A stretch of 64,000 nt of DNA, from NCBI GenBank assembly GCA_018057925.1, contig JAGPCT010000002.1, positions 108,646 to 172,645 on the forward strand. The letters are read 5' to 3'. The notes under the pieces were generated by a model. That model was not told the origin of the DNA. It ran no database searches and worked only from the letters and a program-made list of their open reading frames with translations. The number at the start of each line of letters is the position of its first letter. Position 1 is the first letter of the stretch. The DNA comes from Saprospiraceae bacterium. GTDB lineage: Bacteria > Bacteroidota > Bacteroidia > Chitinophagales > Saprospiraceae. Made by a program: the position numbers and the translations under genes. This document shows, one piece after another, positions 1 through 9,014 of this stretch.

Positions 1-1
1 T

Positions 2-3000
2 AAGAAAGATCCACCTACTCAAAAAGAACTTGAGTTGAGAGAGCTTTGTGCTCCGGCAACGGCTAAAGTAGAACTTACTATTAATAATGTTAGGGCTTTA
101 TTACTAAACGGTGGTGACGTATGGTGGGATAGGAGTGATGGTAGATATATTGTACCTAATGTAACCGTGAAGCCTGTTTCATCAATATTTGCAGCAGCAG
201 TATGGATTGTAGGGTACAATGGAGATCAATTGAAAGGTGCAGGAAGAATGTACGGTGGTAATAGTAATAAGCATGACTGGTTTCCTGGTCCACTTAATGA
301 TCTGACTGGTCAAATTACTGTTCAGGAATGTTCTAACTGGGATAGGTTCTTTGAAGTAAGAGGGCAGGAAATAGATAAGCATATAGCGCAATTTAATGAA
401 TTTCTAGAAGCAGGGACTGACTATCCGGAAAGTTTAATTCCATTAAATGTAAGAGGATGGCCAGCAAGAGGTAATCCTTATTTTAAATCAATATACAATT
501 GGAGTTTGCCTTCTACTACTGCAGCATTAGCACCATTTTATGACTATGATGGCGACGGAGAGTATGATCCCGCTAAAGGAGATTTTCCGATTATTGAAGT
601 GCGTGGTGTAGGTGGAGCATGTGAGCCAACAGCCGACAATCCGGTTCCTCCAACGTATGCAGATCAAATGTATTTTTGGATCTATAATGACAATGGAAAC
701 GTACATACCGAATTTAATGGAACTCCTATAAATATGGAAGTTCAAGTTCAAGCCTATGCTTTTAAAACGAATGACCAACTGAATGATATGACCTTTATGC
801 GTTATAAATTGGTCAATCGTTCTCCCACAGTAACAGATAGGTGTATTTTTGGATGGTGGGTTGACTCTGACTTAGGTTGTCCAGATGATGACTTGATTGG
901 ATGTGATTCCTCATTAAGTTTAGTGTATTATTACAATGTTGACGGAACTGACGGGAATTCAGGACCTGATATGACTTTGTGTAATGCAGGTGGAGGTTCT
1001 GTCAATACCTATGGTAGGAAAGTTCCGATTTTGGGTATTGACTACTTTGAAGGACCTACCATTGATACAATAATAGAAGGGAAGGAAACCAATTATGATA
1101 TAGGTATGACTTCCTTCACCTATTGGAATAGAGAAAGTGCTGAGCCTGGTACGACTGACCCTAAAAATTTACAGCAATTGTATAATTATTTGGATGCTAA
1201 GTGGAAGGATGGCACTCCCTTTACCTTTGGTGGTTCAGGATATAAATCAGGAGGTCCGGTAACAAGATATCCATTTCCGGATGCGCCGGACAATGTTAAC
1301 GGTTGGTCGATGAAGACTGTTACAGCATTACCGGGTGTTGACCGTAGGACAGCTCAATCCACAGGACCGATAACATTGCAGTCCAATAAGACCAATTATC
1401 TTGTTGTTGGAGTTCCATGGGTGCCTGATCAAGATTATTCTGGACCCAATAATGCACCATCATTAACGGACTTGATTGCTGCAGATAGAATATGTCAAGG
1501 ACTTTTTGACAATTGTTTTAAAATATTTGACGGTCCGGATGCACCGAATGTAGATATCATTGAATTGGACAAGAAATTGGTTTTAGCTTTGAGTAATGAT
1601 CCCGAAACTTCCAATAACTTTGATTTGAATTATCATGGATTTAGTCCGGGTATTTCGGTGTCAAAAGATACATTTGGTTTGTTTAAATTTCAAGGCTATA
1701 TGATTTATCAGGTTAAAAGTCCTGATGTTTCACCAGCCGATTTGGATGATCCAAGTAAATCAAGACTTTTTGCTCAAGTTGACCTGAAGGATTCTGTGAC
1801 AACTTTATTTAATTGGACTCCTATAGTCAATCCATCTTATCCTGATCCTAAAGATCCATTACATCATATATGGATTCCAACAACCATGGTTAATGGTGAA
1901 AATAAAGGATTGAGAAATACATTCGAAGTAAATAGAGACTTATTTGCAACCGGGGATGATCGTTTGGTGAATCATAAAAAATATTATTACACTGCAGTAG
2001 CATACGCATATAATAACTACAAAACTTTAGATGTGAAGGGTGATGGACAGCGAATAACATTTGCTCTAGGAAGAAGAAATTCACAAATTTATACCGCTAT
2101 ACCGCGACCTATTATTGATAGAAAATTGAATTCTGATTATGGCTCAGGAGCAATTATCACTAGGTTGGATGGTGAAGGAACCTATAAATCTTTCCTTGAA
2201 CTAGCAGATGGCGAAAGAGATAGGTTGTTTAATTTGAGCTTTATAAGTGGACCTTCCGCAGAGAGAACTATTCTGTATAAAGAGGGTAATGGTCCGGTTG
2301 CAGTAAAAGTTTACAACCCGATTGATGTAATTGACGGCGTACTTAATGTTGCTTTCAATGATAAAAACCCTACTGATTCCAAATTAGATATTAATTCGGC
2401 AGTATGGAATTTGACGAATGCCACAGGTGACACTTTGGTTAAGGAAGAAAAGTTTGCTAAGTTTAATGAGCGATTGATTGCAGAATACGGTATTTCTATC
2501 TTTTTCCCTAATAATGATCCTGGAGAAGACTTAGACGATGTAAATGGATATGTTGGTCAGGAAAGGGTATATGCTGATCCAACTAAGGATAATTGGCTTA
2601 CAATGTTAAGAGATGGAGGTGAAGTCTTGAGTGATAATCCAAATATTTCTCTTATTCTTTCTGAAGCCTTAAATTGGATTAATTTTGTTGAGAAGTTTAG
2701 TGATAAAGGAAATCAGGATCCGAAAAATGTTTATGAAAAATTGGGTTTCTGGCCATTGGCATTAGCATTGAAAGAACCAGCAGATGTTGGAGCTGGAGAG
2801 TTCCTAACACCTGTTCCTGCTTCTTCTAATATTAAGAATACGGTTGAGAAATCCAATACACTTGCTGATCTGAATAACGTAGATATTGTGTTCACGAGTG
2901 ATCGATCTAAATGGTCTAAATGTATTGTTGTCGAAGCTTCTAATGCAATTTATTCTAATGCCGGCTTACCACCGGAAGGAAATGCGCCTCAGTTTTCATT

Positions 3001-3994
3001 GAGAAAAGCAAGATCTGTTACTAAGGATGTTGATGCAAATGGTAATCCTGTTCTCAATTCTAATCCTGATTCCACCGGATTGAGTTGGTTCCCTGGATAT
3101 GCTATAGATGTTGAAACAGGAATGAGATTGAATATTTTCTTCTCGGAAAATTCAAGTTTTGACCCTGCTATATTTGGCGGAATATTAGAGGAAGTTGGAG
3201 AGAATCCTAATATTGGCAGGGATATGTTATTCAATCCGGGGGCAAATTGGGCTATTCCTTTTTCTAACAATTTCCAATCTCCGGATAATTTCTTCGCAGG
3301 TGGACAACATTATATTTATGTAAGTAAAACTAAATATGATGAGTGTTTGGCGTTCCAAAAGAATTTGAAAGGTCAAAATCCGAATGATATCAATAAAGCT
3401 CGTGTCCTTGCTCAGATTACATGGGTTGGTGTTCCTCTTGGTACTAAAATGTTGTCCTACAAAGATGGTTTAATCCCTCAAGAGACAGTTTATAAGTTAA
3501 GAGTCAACAATTCATATAAGGTACCTGCTACAAGTGATGGAATTTCCGGATTGAATAATGGTATGCCAATGTATAAAATTGAAATAAAAGATAAGGCATT
3601 TGCACCAAGATCTAATGATTTGGTAAACCGGGCATTGGATAGTATCTCTGTTGTTCCGAATCCGTATTATGCTTATTCGGCCTATGAAAACACGGAGGTT
3701 GCTAATATCGTTAAAATTACCAACTTGCCTCCTAAATGTGTCGTGACGATCTATTCATTAGATGGTAAGTTTGTTCGTCAGTTTAACCGAAATGAAGTAA
3801 GAGAGGAACGAAAAGGTGAGGGACGAGGTGTTCGATATGGACAGGTAACACCTGATATTGAATGGGATTTGAAAAATGGAAGTGGTATTACGGTCGGAAG
3901 TGGAATTTATTTAATACATGTTAAATCAGATGAAGGTGAAAGAGTGATTAAATGGGTTGGTACAATCCGTCAGCTCGAAATCTCCGGATTCTAA
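2..3994 (+). CDS. Large secreted T9SS-type surface protein, 5' end outside window
   Basis: The frame is open back to the first base, so the gene is truncated by the window edge; about 1330 residues are visible. The protein is rich in Asn, Asp, Gly and aromatic residues and lacks membrane segments. It has a calcium-binding-like DYDGDGEYDP stretch near visible residue 180. The C-terminal 100 residues resemble a T9SS or FlgD-Ig-like sorting domain: VVPNPYYAYSAYE, then IYSLDGKFVRQF, then a GSGIYLIHV strand. It ends in IKWVGTIRQLEISGF rather than the usual Lys-rich tail. A PorV/PorQ-family gene follows directly, a common arrangement for giant Saprospiria exoproteins. Cell-surface or secreted location is inferred from the C-terminus. 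The function beyond that is unknown. Confidence 0.75.
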   Translation, partial: KKDPPTQKELELRELCAPATAKVELTINNVRALLLNGGDVWWDRSDGRYIVPNVTVKPVSSIFAAAVWIVGYNGDQLKGAGRMYGGNSNKHDWFPGPLNDLTGQITVQECSNWDRFFEVRGQEIDKHIAQFNEFLEAGTDYPESLIPLNVRGWPARGNPYFKSIYNWSLPSTTAALAPFYDYDGDGEYDPAKGDFPIIEVRGVGGACEPTADNPVPPTYADQMYFWIYNDNGNVHTEFNGTPINMEVQVQAYAFKTNDQLNDMTFMRYKLVNRSPTVTDRCIFGWWVDSDLGCPDDDLIGCDSSLSLVYYYNVDGTDGNSGPDMTLCNAGGGSVNTYGRKVPILGIDYFEGPTIDTIIEGKETNYDIGMTSFTYWNRESAEPGTTDPKNLQQLYNYLDAKWKDGTPFTFGGSGYKSGGPVTRYPFPDAPDNVNGWSMKTVTALPGVDRRTAQSTGPITLQSNKTNYLVVGVPWVPDQDYSGPNNAPSLTDLIAADRICQGLFDNCFKIFDGPDAPNVDIIELDKKLVLALSNDPETSNNFDLNYHGFSPGISVSKDTFGLFKFQGYMIYQVKSPDVSPADLDDPSKSRLFAQVDLKDSVTTLFNWTPIVNPSYPDPKDPLHHIWIPTTMVNGENKGLRNTFEVNRDLFATGDDRLVNHKKYYYTAVAYAYNNYKTLDVKGDGQRITFALGRRNSQIYTAIPRPIIDRKLNSDYGSGAIITRLDGEGTYKSFLELADGERDRLFNLSFISGPSAERTILYKEGNGPVAVKVYNPIDVIDGVLNVAFNDKNPTDSKLDINSAVWNLTNATGDTLVKEEKFAKFNERLIAEYGISIFFPNNDPGEDLDDVNGYVGQERVYADPTKDNWLTMLRDGGEVLSDNPNISLILSEALNWINFVEKFSDKGNQDPKNVYEKLGFWPLALALKEPADVGAGEFLTPVPASSNIKNTVEKSNTLADLNNVDIVFTSDRSKWSKCIVVEASNAIYSNAGLPPEGNAPQFSLRKARSVTKDVDANGNPVLNSNPDSTGLSWFPGYAIDVETGMRLNIFFSENSSFDPAIFGGILEEVGENPNIGRDMLFNPGANWAIPFSNNFQSPDNFFAGGQHYIYVSKTKYDECLAFQKNLKGQNPNDINKARVLAQITWVGVPLGTKMLSYKDGLIPQETVYKLRVNNSYKVPATSDGISGLNNGMPMYKIEIKDKAFAPRSNDLVNRALDSISVVPNPYYAYSAYENTEVANIVKITNLPPKCVVTIYSLDGKFVRQFNRNEVREERKGEGRGVRYGQVTPDIEWDLKNGSGITVGSGIYLIHVKSDEGERVIKWVGTIRQLEISGF

Positions 3995-4001
3995 TAAATT
4001 T

Positions 4002-4037
4002 ATATGAATCCGGGTAAGTTGTTATCCGGATTCATAT
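4002..4037 (+). terminator. Strong hairpin between the giant exoprotein and porV-like gene
   Basis: A perfect 12-bp inverted repeat (ATATGAATCCGG / CCGGATTCATAT) extends inward by four more pairs to a GTTG loop, followed by TTAGTTT. It begins seven bases after the stop codon. It may be a weak terminator that sets the ratio between the two genes, or a processing hairpin. It also contains the upstream ATG at 4004, making that an unlikely start for the next gene. Confidence 0.6.
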
Positions 4038-4078
4038 TTAGTTTGAAAATTTATTACAAACGAACAAAAGAATTAAAC

Positions 4079-5140
4079 GTGAAAAAATTATTTACAATAT
4101 TCATTTTAATAGTGGGCACTTCCTATGTTTTTGCCGGTAACCCTGATCGTCAAGGTTCTTCGGGAGCAGGAGAATTGCTTATGAATCCATGGGCGAGAAG
4201 TGCCGGTCTTCATACGATGAATACAGCAGGAATATCCGGAATTGAGGCAACACGACTAAATGTTGCAGGGTTGACGAATATTAAAAGTATGGAAATAGCC
4301 TATAGCCATGGACGATATTTGGTAGGTACAGGAATTACTACCAATACTTTTGGTCTTGCAAAAAAGATAGGTAAAAACGGTGTATTTGGTCTAGATTTTA
4401 TGGCACTTAATTTTGGTGACATTAAAGTGACCACGGTTGATTTTCCGGAAGGCAATGGAACATATTATAATGCCTCATGGGCTAATATAGGGCTTTCTTA
4501 TGCGCACATGTTTGTCAATGAAGAATCGCTTGGAAAAGTTTCTGTTGGGATGGGTGTAAGACTTGTAATGGAGTCTATTCCGGGTGTTTCTGCCCGTGGT
4601 GTAGCTTTTGATGCCGGGGTTCAATACTCAAATGGTGCAAAAGACAATTTTAAGTTGGGTCTTGCATTGCGAAACCTGGGTACACCTTTGAAATTTAGAG
4701 GTGAAGGATTTACGGTGACCAGACCAAATCCGAATGTTGAGAACGTAAATTTGGCTTATGATCAAAGAGCTGCTAATTACGAGTTACCGGTAACTTTAAA
4801 TATAGGTGCGTCTTATGACTTTTATGTTGCTGATGATGCAGTTCGAGTTACGCCACTTGCCAATTTTACCTCTAATTCATTTAGTAGAGATCAATTGGGA
4901 GCCGGAGTTGAAGTATCGTTATTGAAAGATATGCTTCAAATAAGAGCTGCCTATAAAGGCGAAATTCAAAAAACTACCGAAGTTATTAAAGATGATATTT
5001 ATACAGGATTATCATTTGGAGCATCAGCTAATTTAACATTGAATAAAGAAACAAAATCAAAAATAGCATTGGATTATGCATTTATGAATTCCAGACTATT
5101 TAGTGGTACACATAATATTGGAGTAAGAATAAACCTCTAA
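4079..5140 (+). CDS. PorV/PorQ-family outer-membrane protein
   Basis: This is a 353-residue beta-barrel-type protein. The longer frame from ATG 4004 would begin inside a hairpin. The GTG at 4079 gives a clean signal peptide (MKKLFTIFILIVGTSYVFAG) and is preferred. The mature part starts with the typical family segment GAGELLMNPWARSAGLHTMNTAG and continues as alternating amphipathic strands. It ends RLFSGTHNIGVRINL, like a membrane beta barrel. PorV binds T9SS C-terminal signals and carries cargo to the attachment complex. Its placement directly behind a giant T9SS-like cargo suggests a dedicated partner. I cannot tell a general PorV from a cargo-specific paralogue. Confidence 0.8.
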   Translation: MKKLFTIFILIVGTSYVFAGNPDRQGSSGAGELLMNPWARSAGLHTMNTAGISGIEATRLNVAGLTNIKSMEIAYSHGRYLVGTGITTNTFGLAKKIGKNGVFGLDFMALNFGDIKVTTVDFPEGNGTYYNASWANIGLSYAHMFVNEESLGKVSVGMGVRLVMESIPGVSARGVAFDAGVQYSNGAKDNFKLGLALRNLGTPLKFRGEGFTVTRPNPNVENVNLAYDQRAANYELPVTLNIGASYDFYVADDAVRVTPLANFTSNSFSRDQLGAGVEVSLLKDMLQIRAAYKGEIQKTTEVIKDDIYTGLSFGASANLTLNKETKSKIALDYAFMNSRLFSGTHNIGVRINL

Positions 5141-5169
5141 TATTTGTTTCTTCTATAGATAGTTTTTTA

Positions 5170-5177
5170 TATTTTTG
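5170..5177 (+). promoter_or_regulatory. Candidate -7 box for greA
   Basis: TATTTTTG matches the Bacteroidota TAnnTTTG form. A TTG lies 23 bases upstream at 5144-5146, slightly far for a -33 element. Transcription from here would start about at the base of the following hairpin. Confidence 0.35.
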
Positions 5178-5183
5178 TAACAT

Positions 5184-5222
5184 AACACTAAACACTTCCA
5201 AACGGGAGTGTTTAGTGTTTTT
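5184..5222 (+). terminator. Intrinsic terminator after the porV-like gene
   Basis: A 13-bp perfect stem (AACACTAAACACT / AGTGTTTAGTGTT) ends in a run of five T. It follows the porV-like stop by 43 bases. If greA starts from the box at 5170-5177 the same hairpin would form the 5' end of the greA mRNA. Confidence 0.8.
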
Positions 5223-5240
5223 AAACTTATTATTATAATT

Positions 5241-5714
5241 ATGTCAGGCTATACTTATCTTACACAAGAAGGAATGGATAAACTTAATGCTGAGTTAGAT
5301 GAACTTAAGTCAACGGGCCGGCAAGAGGCTGCAAAGGCGATCGCTGAAGCACGTGATAAAGGTGATTTGTCAGAGAATGCTGAGTATGATGCAGCAAAGA
5401 ACGCACAGGGTATGTTGGAATTAAGAATTAACGAGTTGGAGAAAGTCCTGGCAAATGCTCGACTAATAGATGCATCACAGTTGGATCCAACCATAGTTAC
5501 ACTTTTATCCACCGTTGAGATTGAGAATATTAAAACCAAGAAAGTTTTTAAATATACATTGGTTTCAGAAGCAGAATCTGACTTACAATCAGGGAAAATA
5601 TCAGGAAATTCACCCATTGGGCAAGGACTTTTAGGAAAAAAGGAAGGTGATATAGCTAAAGTGACGACACCTGCCGGCGTATTAGAATTTAAAATTATAA
5701 AATTATATCATTGA
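5241..5714 (+). CDS. greA: Transcription elongation factor GreA
   Basis: This 157-residue protein rescues backtracked RNA polymerase by stimulating transcript cleavage. The N-terminal coiled coil carries the acidic tip motif GDLSENAEYDAAK at residues 41-53. The C-terminal FKBP-like half contains SPIGQGLLGKKEGD. The start is set at ATG 5241 (MSGYTYLTQEGMDKL), the normal family N-terminus. An in-frame GTG at 5208 lies inside the terminator hairpin and is rejected. The HIT-family gene follows after four bases and is probably cotranscribed. Confidence 0.95.
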   Translation: MSGYTYLTQEGMDKLNAELDELKSTGRQEAAKAIAEARDKGDLSENAEYDAAKNAQGMLELRINELEKVLANARLIDASQLDPTIVTLLSTVEIENIKTKKVFKYTLVSEAESDLQSGKISGNSPIGQGLLGKKEGDIAKVTTPAGVLEFKIIKLYH

Positions 5715-5718
5715 TCCA

Positions 5719-6114
5719 ATGGCAAGTATTTTTAGTAAGATAATTGCAGGCGAGTTGCCTTGTTACAAAGTATATGAAGATGACAAACACTTTTGTTTCT
5801 TGGACATACGACCGGTGGTTAAGGGACATACATTGGTTATTCCTAAAAAGGAAGTAGATTATATCTTTGATCTGAATAGTGATGAATATATTGAATTAAT
5901 GATGACAGCACGTAAAATTGCTAAAGCTATGAAGAAAGTAATTCCGTGTAATAGGATAGGTGTGGCTGTTGTAGGACTTGAGGTGCCACATACACATATT
6001 CATCTGATGCCAATAAATGCGGTTTCTGATATGAATTTTAAAAATCCGCCGATTTCATTATCTGTTGACGAGTATGAACAACTTGCGAGGGAAATATCTT
6101 CTGCTATTGAATAG
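5719..6114 (+). CDS. HIT-family nucleotide hydrolase/transferase
   Basis: This is a 131-residue histidine-triad protein. The triad is His91-Thr-His93-Ile-His95, and the N-terminal SIFSKIIAGELPCYKVYEDD segment is typical of HinT-type branch members. HIT proteins hydrolyse purine nucleoside phosphoramidates or dinucleoside polyphosphates; the physiological substrate cannot be read from sequence. It starts four bases after greA, so an operon is likely. It converges on ruvC with a 112-base gap without a clear terminator. Confidence 0.9.
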   Translation: MASIFSKIIAGELPCYKVYEDDKHFCFLDIRPVVKGHTLVIPKKEVDYIFDLNSDEYIELMMTARKIAKAMKKVIPCNRIGVAVVGLEVPHTHIHLMPINAVSDMNFKNPPISLSVDEYEQLAREISSAIE

Positions 6115-6226
6115 TTCTTTTTGATACTATTTTATGCCAAATTGAATTATAAACCAAGCCAAATTAGTGCTGATTTTAAATATGTTAGGGAAAATAAAAT
6201 TTTTTTAATAAAGGAAATGATAAGGG

Positions 6227-6787
6227 TCAAATGACTTTATTTGGATTTTTCTTTATGAAATCTGACCAATTTTTACTGCCGCCTTTTTGTGAAAATCCAC
6301 CTTTAGAAAAAGAATGACATATAGCAACGGAAAGTGCGTCGGTAGCATCTAAACCTACATTTTGCAGGTTTACACTGAATTGCTTTTCAATCATCCTTGC
6401 AACTTGTTCTTTGGATGCATTTCCATTTCCGGCTACGGATAGTTTGATTTTTCGAGGAGAATATTCGGTGGTTAATAATCCGAAATATCTCGCAGCAGAA
6501 ATAACAACACCTTGAGCTCTTCCCAATTTTAGCATGGATTGGACGTTTTTGCCAAAAAATGGCGCTTCTATAGCTAATTCTGTAATTTGATACTTTTGAA
6601 TCAGTTTTTCCATCTTTACAAAAATTTGGTGAAGTTTTTCATGACCATCATCAATATATTGGAGGTTGAGTACGCCGTAATCCATTAATTGAGGCATTGG
6701 TTTGTTATGCTTTATAACCGCAAATCCCATTTTGATGGTACCGGGATCGATTCCTAATATTATTGATTCAGATTTTACTGGATTCAT
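6227..6787 (-). CDS. ruvC: Crossover junction endodeoxyribonuclease RuvC
   Basis: This is a 186-residue Holliday junction resolvase acting with RuvAB. The RNase H-like acidic residues are in place: Asp14 in GIDPGT, Glu74 in LAIEAPFFGKN, and Asp147/Asp150 in GLDATDALSVA. The length is normal for the family. Its upstream side is occupied by a structured intergenic repeat starting at 6924. It appears to be a single-gene transcript. Confidence 0.95.
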   Translation of the reverse strand: MNPVKSESIILGIDPGTIKMGFAVIKHNKPMPQLMDYGVLNLQYIDDGHEKLHQIFVKMEKLIQKYQITELAIEAPFFGKNVQSMLKLGRAQGVVISAARYFGLLTTEYSPRKIKLSVAGNGNASKEQVARMIEKQFSVNLQNVGLDATDALSVAICHSFSKGGFSQKGGSKNWSDFIKKNPNKVI

Positions 6788-6923
6788 CGCTTAAAATTAC
6801 ACCTTTATACTTAAATAGCCTTAAATTACATATTAAATCCCAATTTAGCCGTATAAGTTTTGACAATTTGAATAATGTTGATTAGGAGGGTAAACCCAAA
6901 GTACAATTCTTTTCAGTATTTGC

Positions 6924-7077
6924 TTAACCCAAATTCCGAATTAGACAATTGCGGAATCGATTTACGACTCGTAATCAATGGTTTACAGAAACCATTGAAA
7001 CGATTCGTACATCGGGATTTCCCTCATAATCAGCACTATACGGTTTTTCAAAACCTTTACTGCTGAATTCGGGTTAA
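6924..7077 (+). repeat. Cloverleaf-type intergenic repeat, copy A
   Basis: This is a full-length element of 154 bp running from TTAACCC to GGGTTAA. The ends pair with each other (AACCCAAATTC / GAATTCGGGTT). Inside are hairpin P2 (ATTCCG.. / ..CGGAAT), a long hairpin P3 with tip TCAATGGTTT-ACAG-AAACCATTGA, and hairpin P4 (CAGCA / TGCTG around GGTTTT-TC-AAAACC). The 63-codon open frame crossing it is not credited. It fills the gap between ruvC and the acetyltransferase gene; nothing else is seen in 6788-7095. Confidence 0.85.
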
Positions 7078-7095
7078 TGCCGAATTTGAGATTAA

Positions 7096-7614
7096 CTAAT
7101 TTGTATTTTCCCAATTGTATCTTCTTATGGCATAAATGAGTTCATCCAAATATTCGCCATTTTTGTAAAGTATATTATTATAACGTCCCTCTAATAAGAA
7201 ATTATTTTTTTCAAGGATTTTTTGAGACGCAAAGTTAGTCCCATACGGTCTTGCAAATATCCTTTCAATGTCGAAGGTTGAAAAACCAAACTGAATTATC
7301 TGTTTTATAGCTTTACTAACAATTCCATATCCCCAGAATGGTTCACCTAGCCAATATCCAAGTTCGGCATTTTTAATAAAAATATCTGATTGAGGATGTA
7401 TGCCGATGCCACCTACTGCTTCTTGATTAACTTCTATAGCAAAAATATGAATAGGATCATCCTTTGTTGCATATTCTATAAATGCCTTTCCGTCTTGAAT
7501 CGTGTAAGGATGTGGGAACTGATTGGTTAAATTTTTAGCAATGTTCCAATTATTGGCATATTTAATTAAACTATTTATATCTGAAGCTTTCCAGGGTCTT
7601 AGTATAAATTCCAT
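7096..7614 (-). CDS. GNAT-family N-acetyltransferase (RimJ/RimL type)
   Basis: This 172-residue protein has the layout of Acetyltransf_3 proteins. It opens LRPWKASDINSLIKYANN, has a GYWLGEPFWGYGIVSKAIKQII acetyl-CoA segment around residues 85-107, and continues with IFARPYGTNFASQKILEKNNF. Relatives acetylate protein N-termini, aminoglycosides or small amines; the acceptor is not predictable. It is the last gene of a minus-strand operon, six bases after kdsB. Confidence 0.88.
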   Translation of the reverse strand: MEFILRPWKASDINSLIKYANNWNIAKNLTNQFPHPYTIQDGKAFIEYATKDDPIHIFAIEVNQEAVGGIGIHPQSDIFIKNAELGYWLGEPFWGYGIVSKAIKQIIQFGFSTFDIERIFARPYGTNFASQKILEKNNFLLEGRYNNILYKNGEYLDELIYAIRRYNWENTN

Positions 7615-7620
7615 GTGTAT

Positions 7621-8361
7621 TTAGGATTGAAGTTGTTGATAATATTTAATTGCTTTTTCCAAATCTTCAGGCGTGTCGATACTCACACCTTGTGATTCAG
7701 TAATGGCCATTTTTATTTTCATACCATATTCAAGATAGCGCAGGCATTCGATCATTTCTTGATCTTCTAAATTACTTTCAGGTAAAAGTTCTATTTTCTT
7801 TAAGGCAGCCGCTCTATATCCATAGATGCCGATATGCCGAAAACAATTCCTTTTGCTTTGTAAATTTCTTTGGTAGGGAATAGGACTTCTAGAAAAATAC
7901 AAAGCCTCACCGTTCGATGTAGTTACTACTTTGACAACATTTGGATTGGCTATTTGGGTTTCATCAATGATAGGAGTCATGGGAGAAACAATGTCTATTT
8001 TTTCAGAAACATCTGCTTTAAAAATGTCTATTAAAGATTTGAGTATGGAGCTTTGGACAAATGGCTCGTCACCTTGAACATTGAAAATGATTGGAAAATC
8101 TAGGGTTTTGGCGATTTCACTTATTCTAGCTGTTCCATTATCATGTTCATTTTGGCTCATATATGCCACGCCTCCGTTGTCTGTAATTTCTGAATATATA
8201 TCTGAATGATTGCAGACAACACCCACATGATCGAAAAGCTTTGAAGCAATCATATTATCATGCACATGGCGGATAATAGATTTGCTGCCAATCTTATGTA
8301 ATAACTTGCCGGGAAAACGAGAGGATTCCAGTCGAGCAGGTATCAATGCTGCTATTTTCAT
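7621..8361 (-). CDS. kdsB: 3-deoxy-manno-octulosonate cytidylyltransferase
   Basis: This 246-residue enzyme activates Kdo with CTP to CMP-Kdo for lipopolysaccharide core assembly. It begins IAALIPARLESSRFPGKLLHKIG, the nucleotide-binding signature. It contains NVQGDEPFV around residue 96 and PIPYQRN further on. It lies between a Nudix gene (12 bases) and a GNAT gene (6 bases), all on the minus strand and probably one transcript. The presence of kdsB agrees with the LpxL-type acyltransferase nearby. Confidence 0.95.
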   Translation of the reverse strand: MKIAALIPARLESSRFPGKLLHKIGSKSIIRHVHDNMIASKLFDHVGVVCNHSDIYSEITDNGGVAYMSQNEHDNGTARISEIAKTLDFPIIFNVQGDEPFVQSSILKSLIDIFKADVSEKIDIVSPMTPIIDETQIANPNVVKVVTTSNGEALYFSRSPIPYQRNLQSKRNCFRHIGIYGYRAAALKKIELLPESNLEDQEMIECLRYLEYGMKIKMAITESQGVSIDTPEDLEKAIKYYQQLQS

Positions 8362-8373
8362 GTTATTAATTTT

Positions 8374-8997
8374 TTAAACAACTCTTTGCAAGATATCGAC
8401 AATATTATTAAAAACGGGCTTACATTCACGTAGAAAAGTCGGAATTGGAAGCCATACTCCATCATCAATATCTTCTTCACGCTGAACTTTTACTGGTTGT
8501 TTGTGGGTTTTCATTTTAAACCAATTGGTTTTTTTTAAGTAATAATTTCCATTTTTTTGGGTCTTAAACAAATGAAATGTTTCACCAATTTCACTTATAA
8601 GTTTTAATCCGGAAATACCTGTTTCTTCTTCGACTTCGCGAATAGCAGTCATTTCAATATTTTCGCCCGGATCTTGTTTGCCTTTTGGAAGGTCCCAAAA
8701 TCCTCTTCTATAGATAAAGAGTACTTCATTTAGTTCGTTGAATACGACACCTCCACCGGCAGTTATAACTTTTATCTCAGACTTTAAATCTTTTAAAATA
8801 TTTTCAGGTTGATGCGAAAATATATAAATTGCATCAAAAGAGTAGGGTGGTTCACACAACTTTATCATTTGGTGTAATGATGTGGATTTACCTAGATATG
8901 GGAGGATGAGGGTTTTATTGTTTGGATTACGAATATTGGTAACCAATTCACTTTTTAGCAAAGTAACAGGTATCTCGTTGATATAAATTTTATACAT
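8374..8997 (-). CDS. Nudix hydrolase
   Basis: This is a 207-residue protein with an intact Nudix box: Gly106, Glu112, Arg120-Glu121 and Glu124-Glu125 in GKQDPGENIEMTAIREVEEE. About 75 residues precede the Nudix fold, an N-terminal extension often seen in Bacteroidota homologues. The substrate is a nucleoside diphosphate linked to another moiety but cannot be named. Its start codon lies 17 bases from the divergent pyrE start, so the two promoters overlap the opposite gene. Confidence 0.88.
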   Translation of the reverse strand: MYKIYINEIPVTLLKSELVTNIRNPNNKTLILPYLGKSTSLHQMIKLCEPPYSFDAIYIFSHQPENILKDLKSEIKVITAGGGVVFNELNEVLFIYRRGFWDLPKGKQDPGENIEMTAIREVEEETGISGLKLISEIGETFHLFKTQKNGNYYLKKTNWFKMKTHKQPVKVQREEDIDDGVWLPIPTFLRECKPVFNNIVDILQRVV

Positions 8998-9000
8998 TTG
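8993..9000 (+). promoter_or_regulatory. Candidate -7 box for pyrE
   Basis: TACATTTG is an exact TAnnTTTG match 14 bases before the pyrE ATG. It covers the start codon of the divergent Nudix gene (complement of ATG at 8995-8997). Confidence 0.45.
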
Positions 9001-9014
9001 ATGTTAATTCCTAT

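Noticed and set aside
4004..4078. Upstream ATG start for the PorV-like gene
   Set aside because: It lies inside a 16-bp hairpin and would bury the signal peptide. GTG 4079 gives a proper signal peptide.
6875..7066. 63-codon open frame as a gene
   Set aside because: It runs through the structured repeat copy A and similar frames arise in other copies because of the repeat itself.
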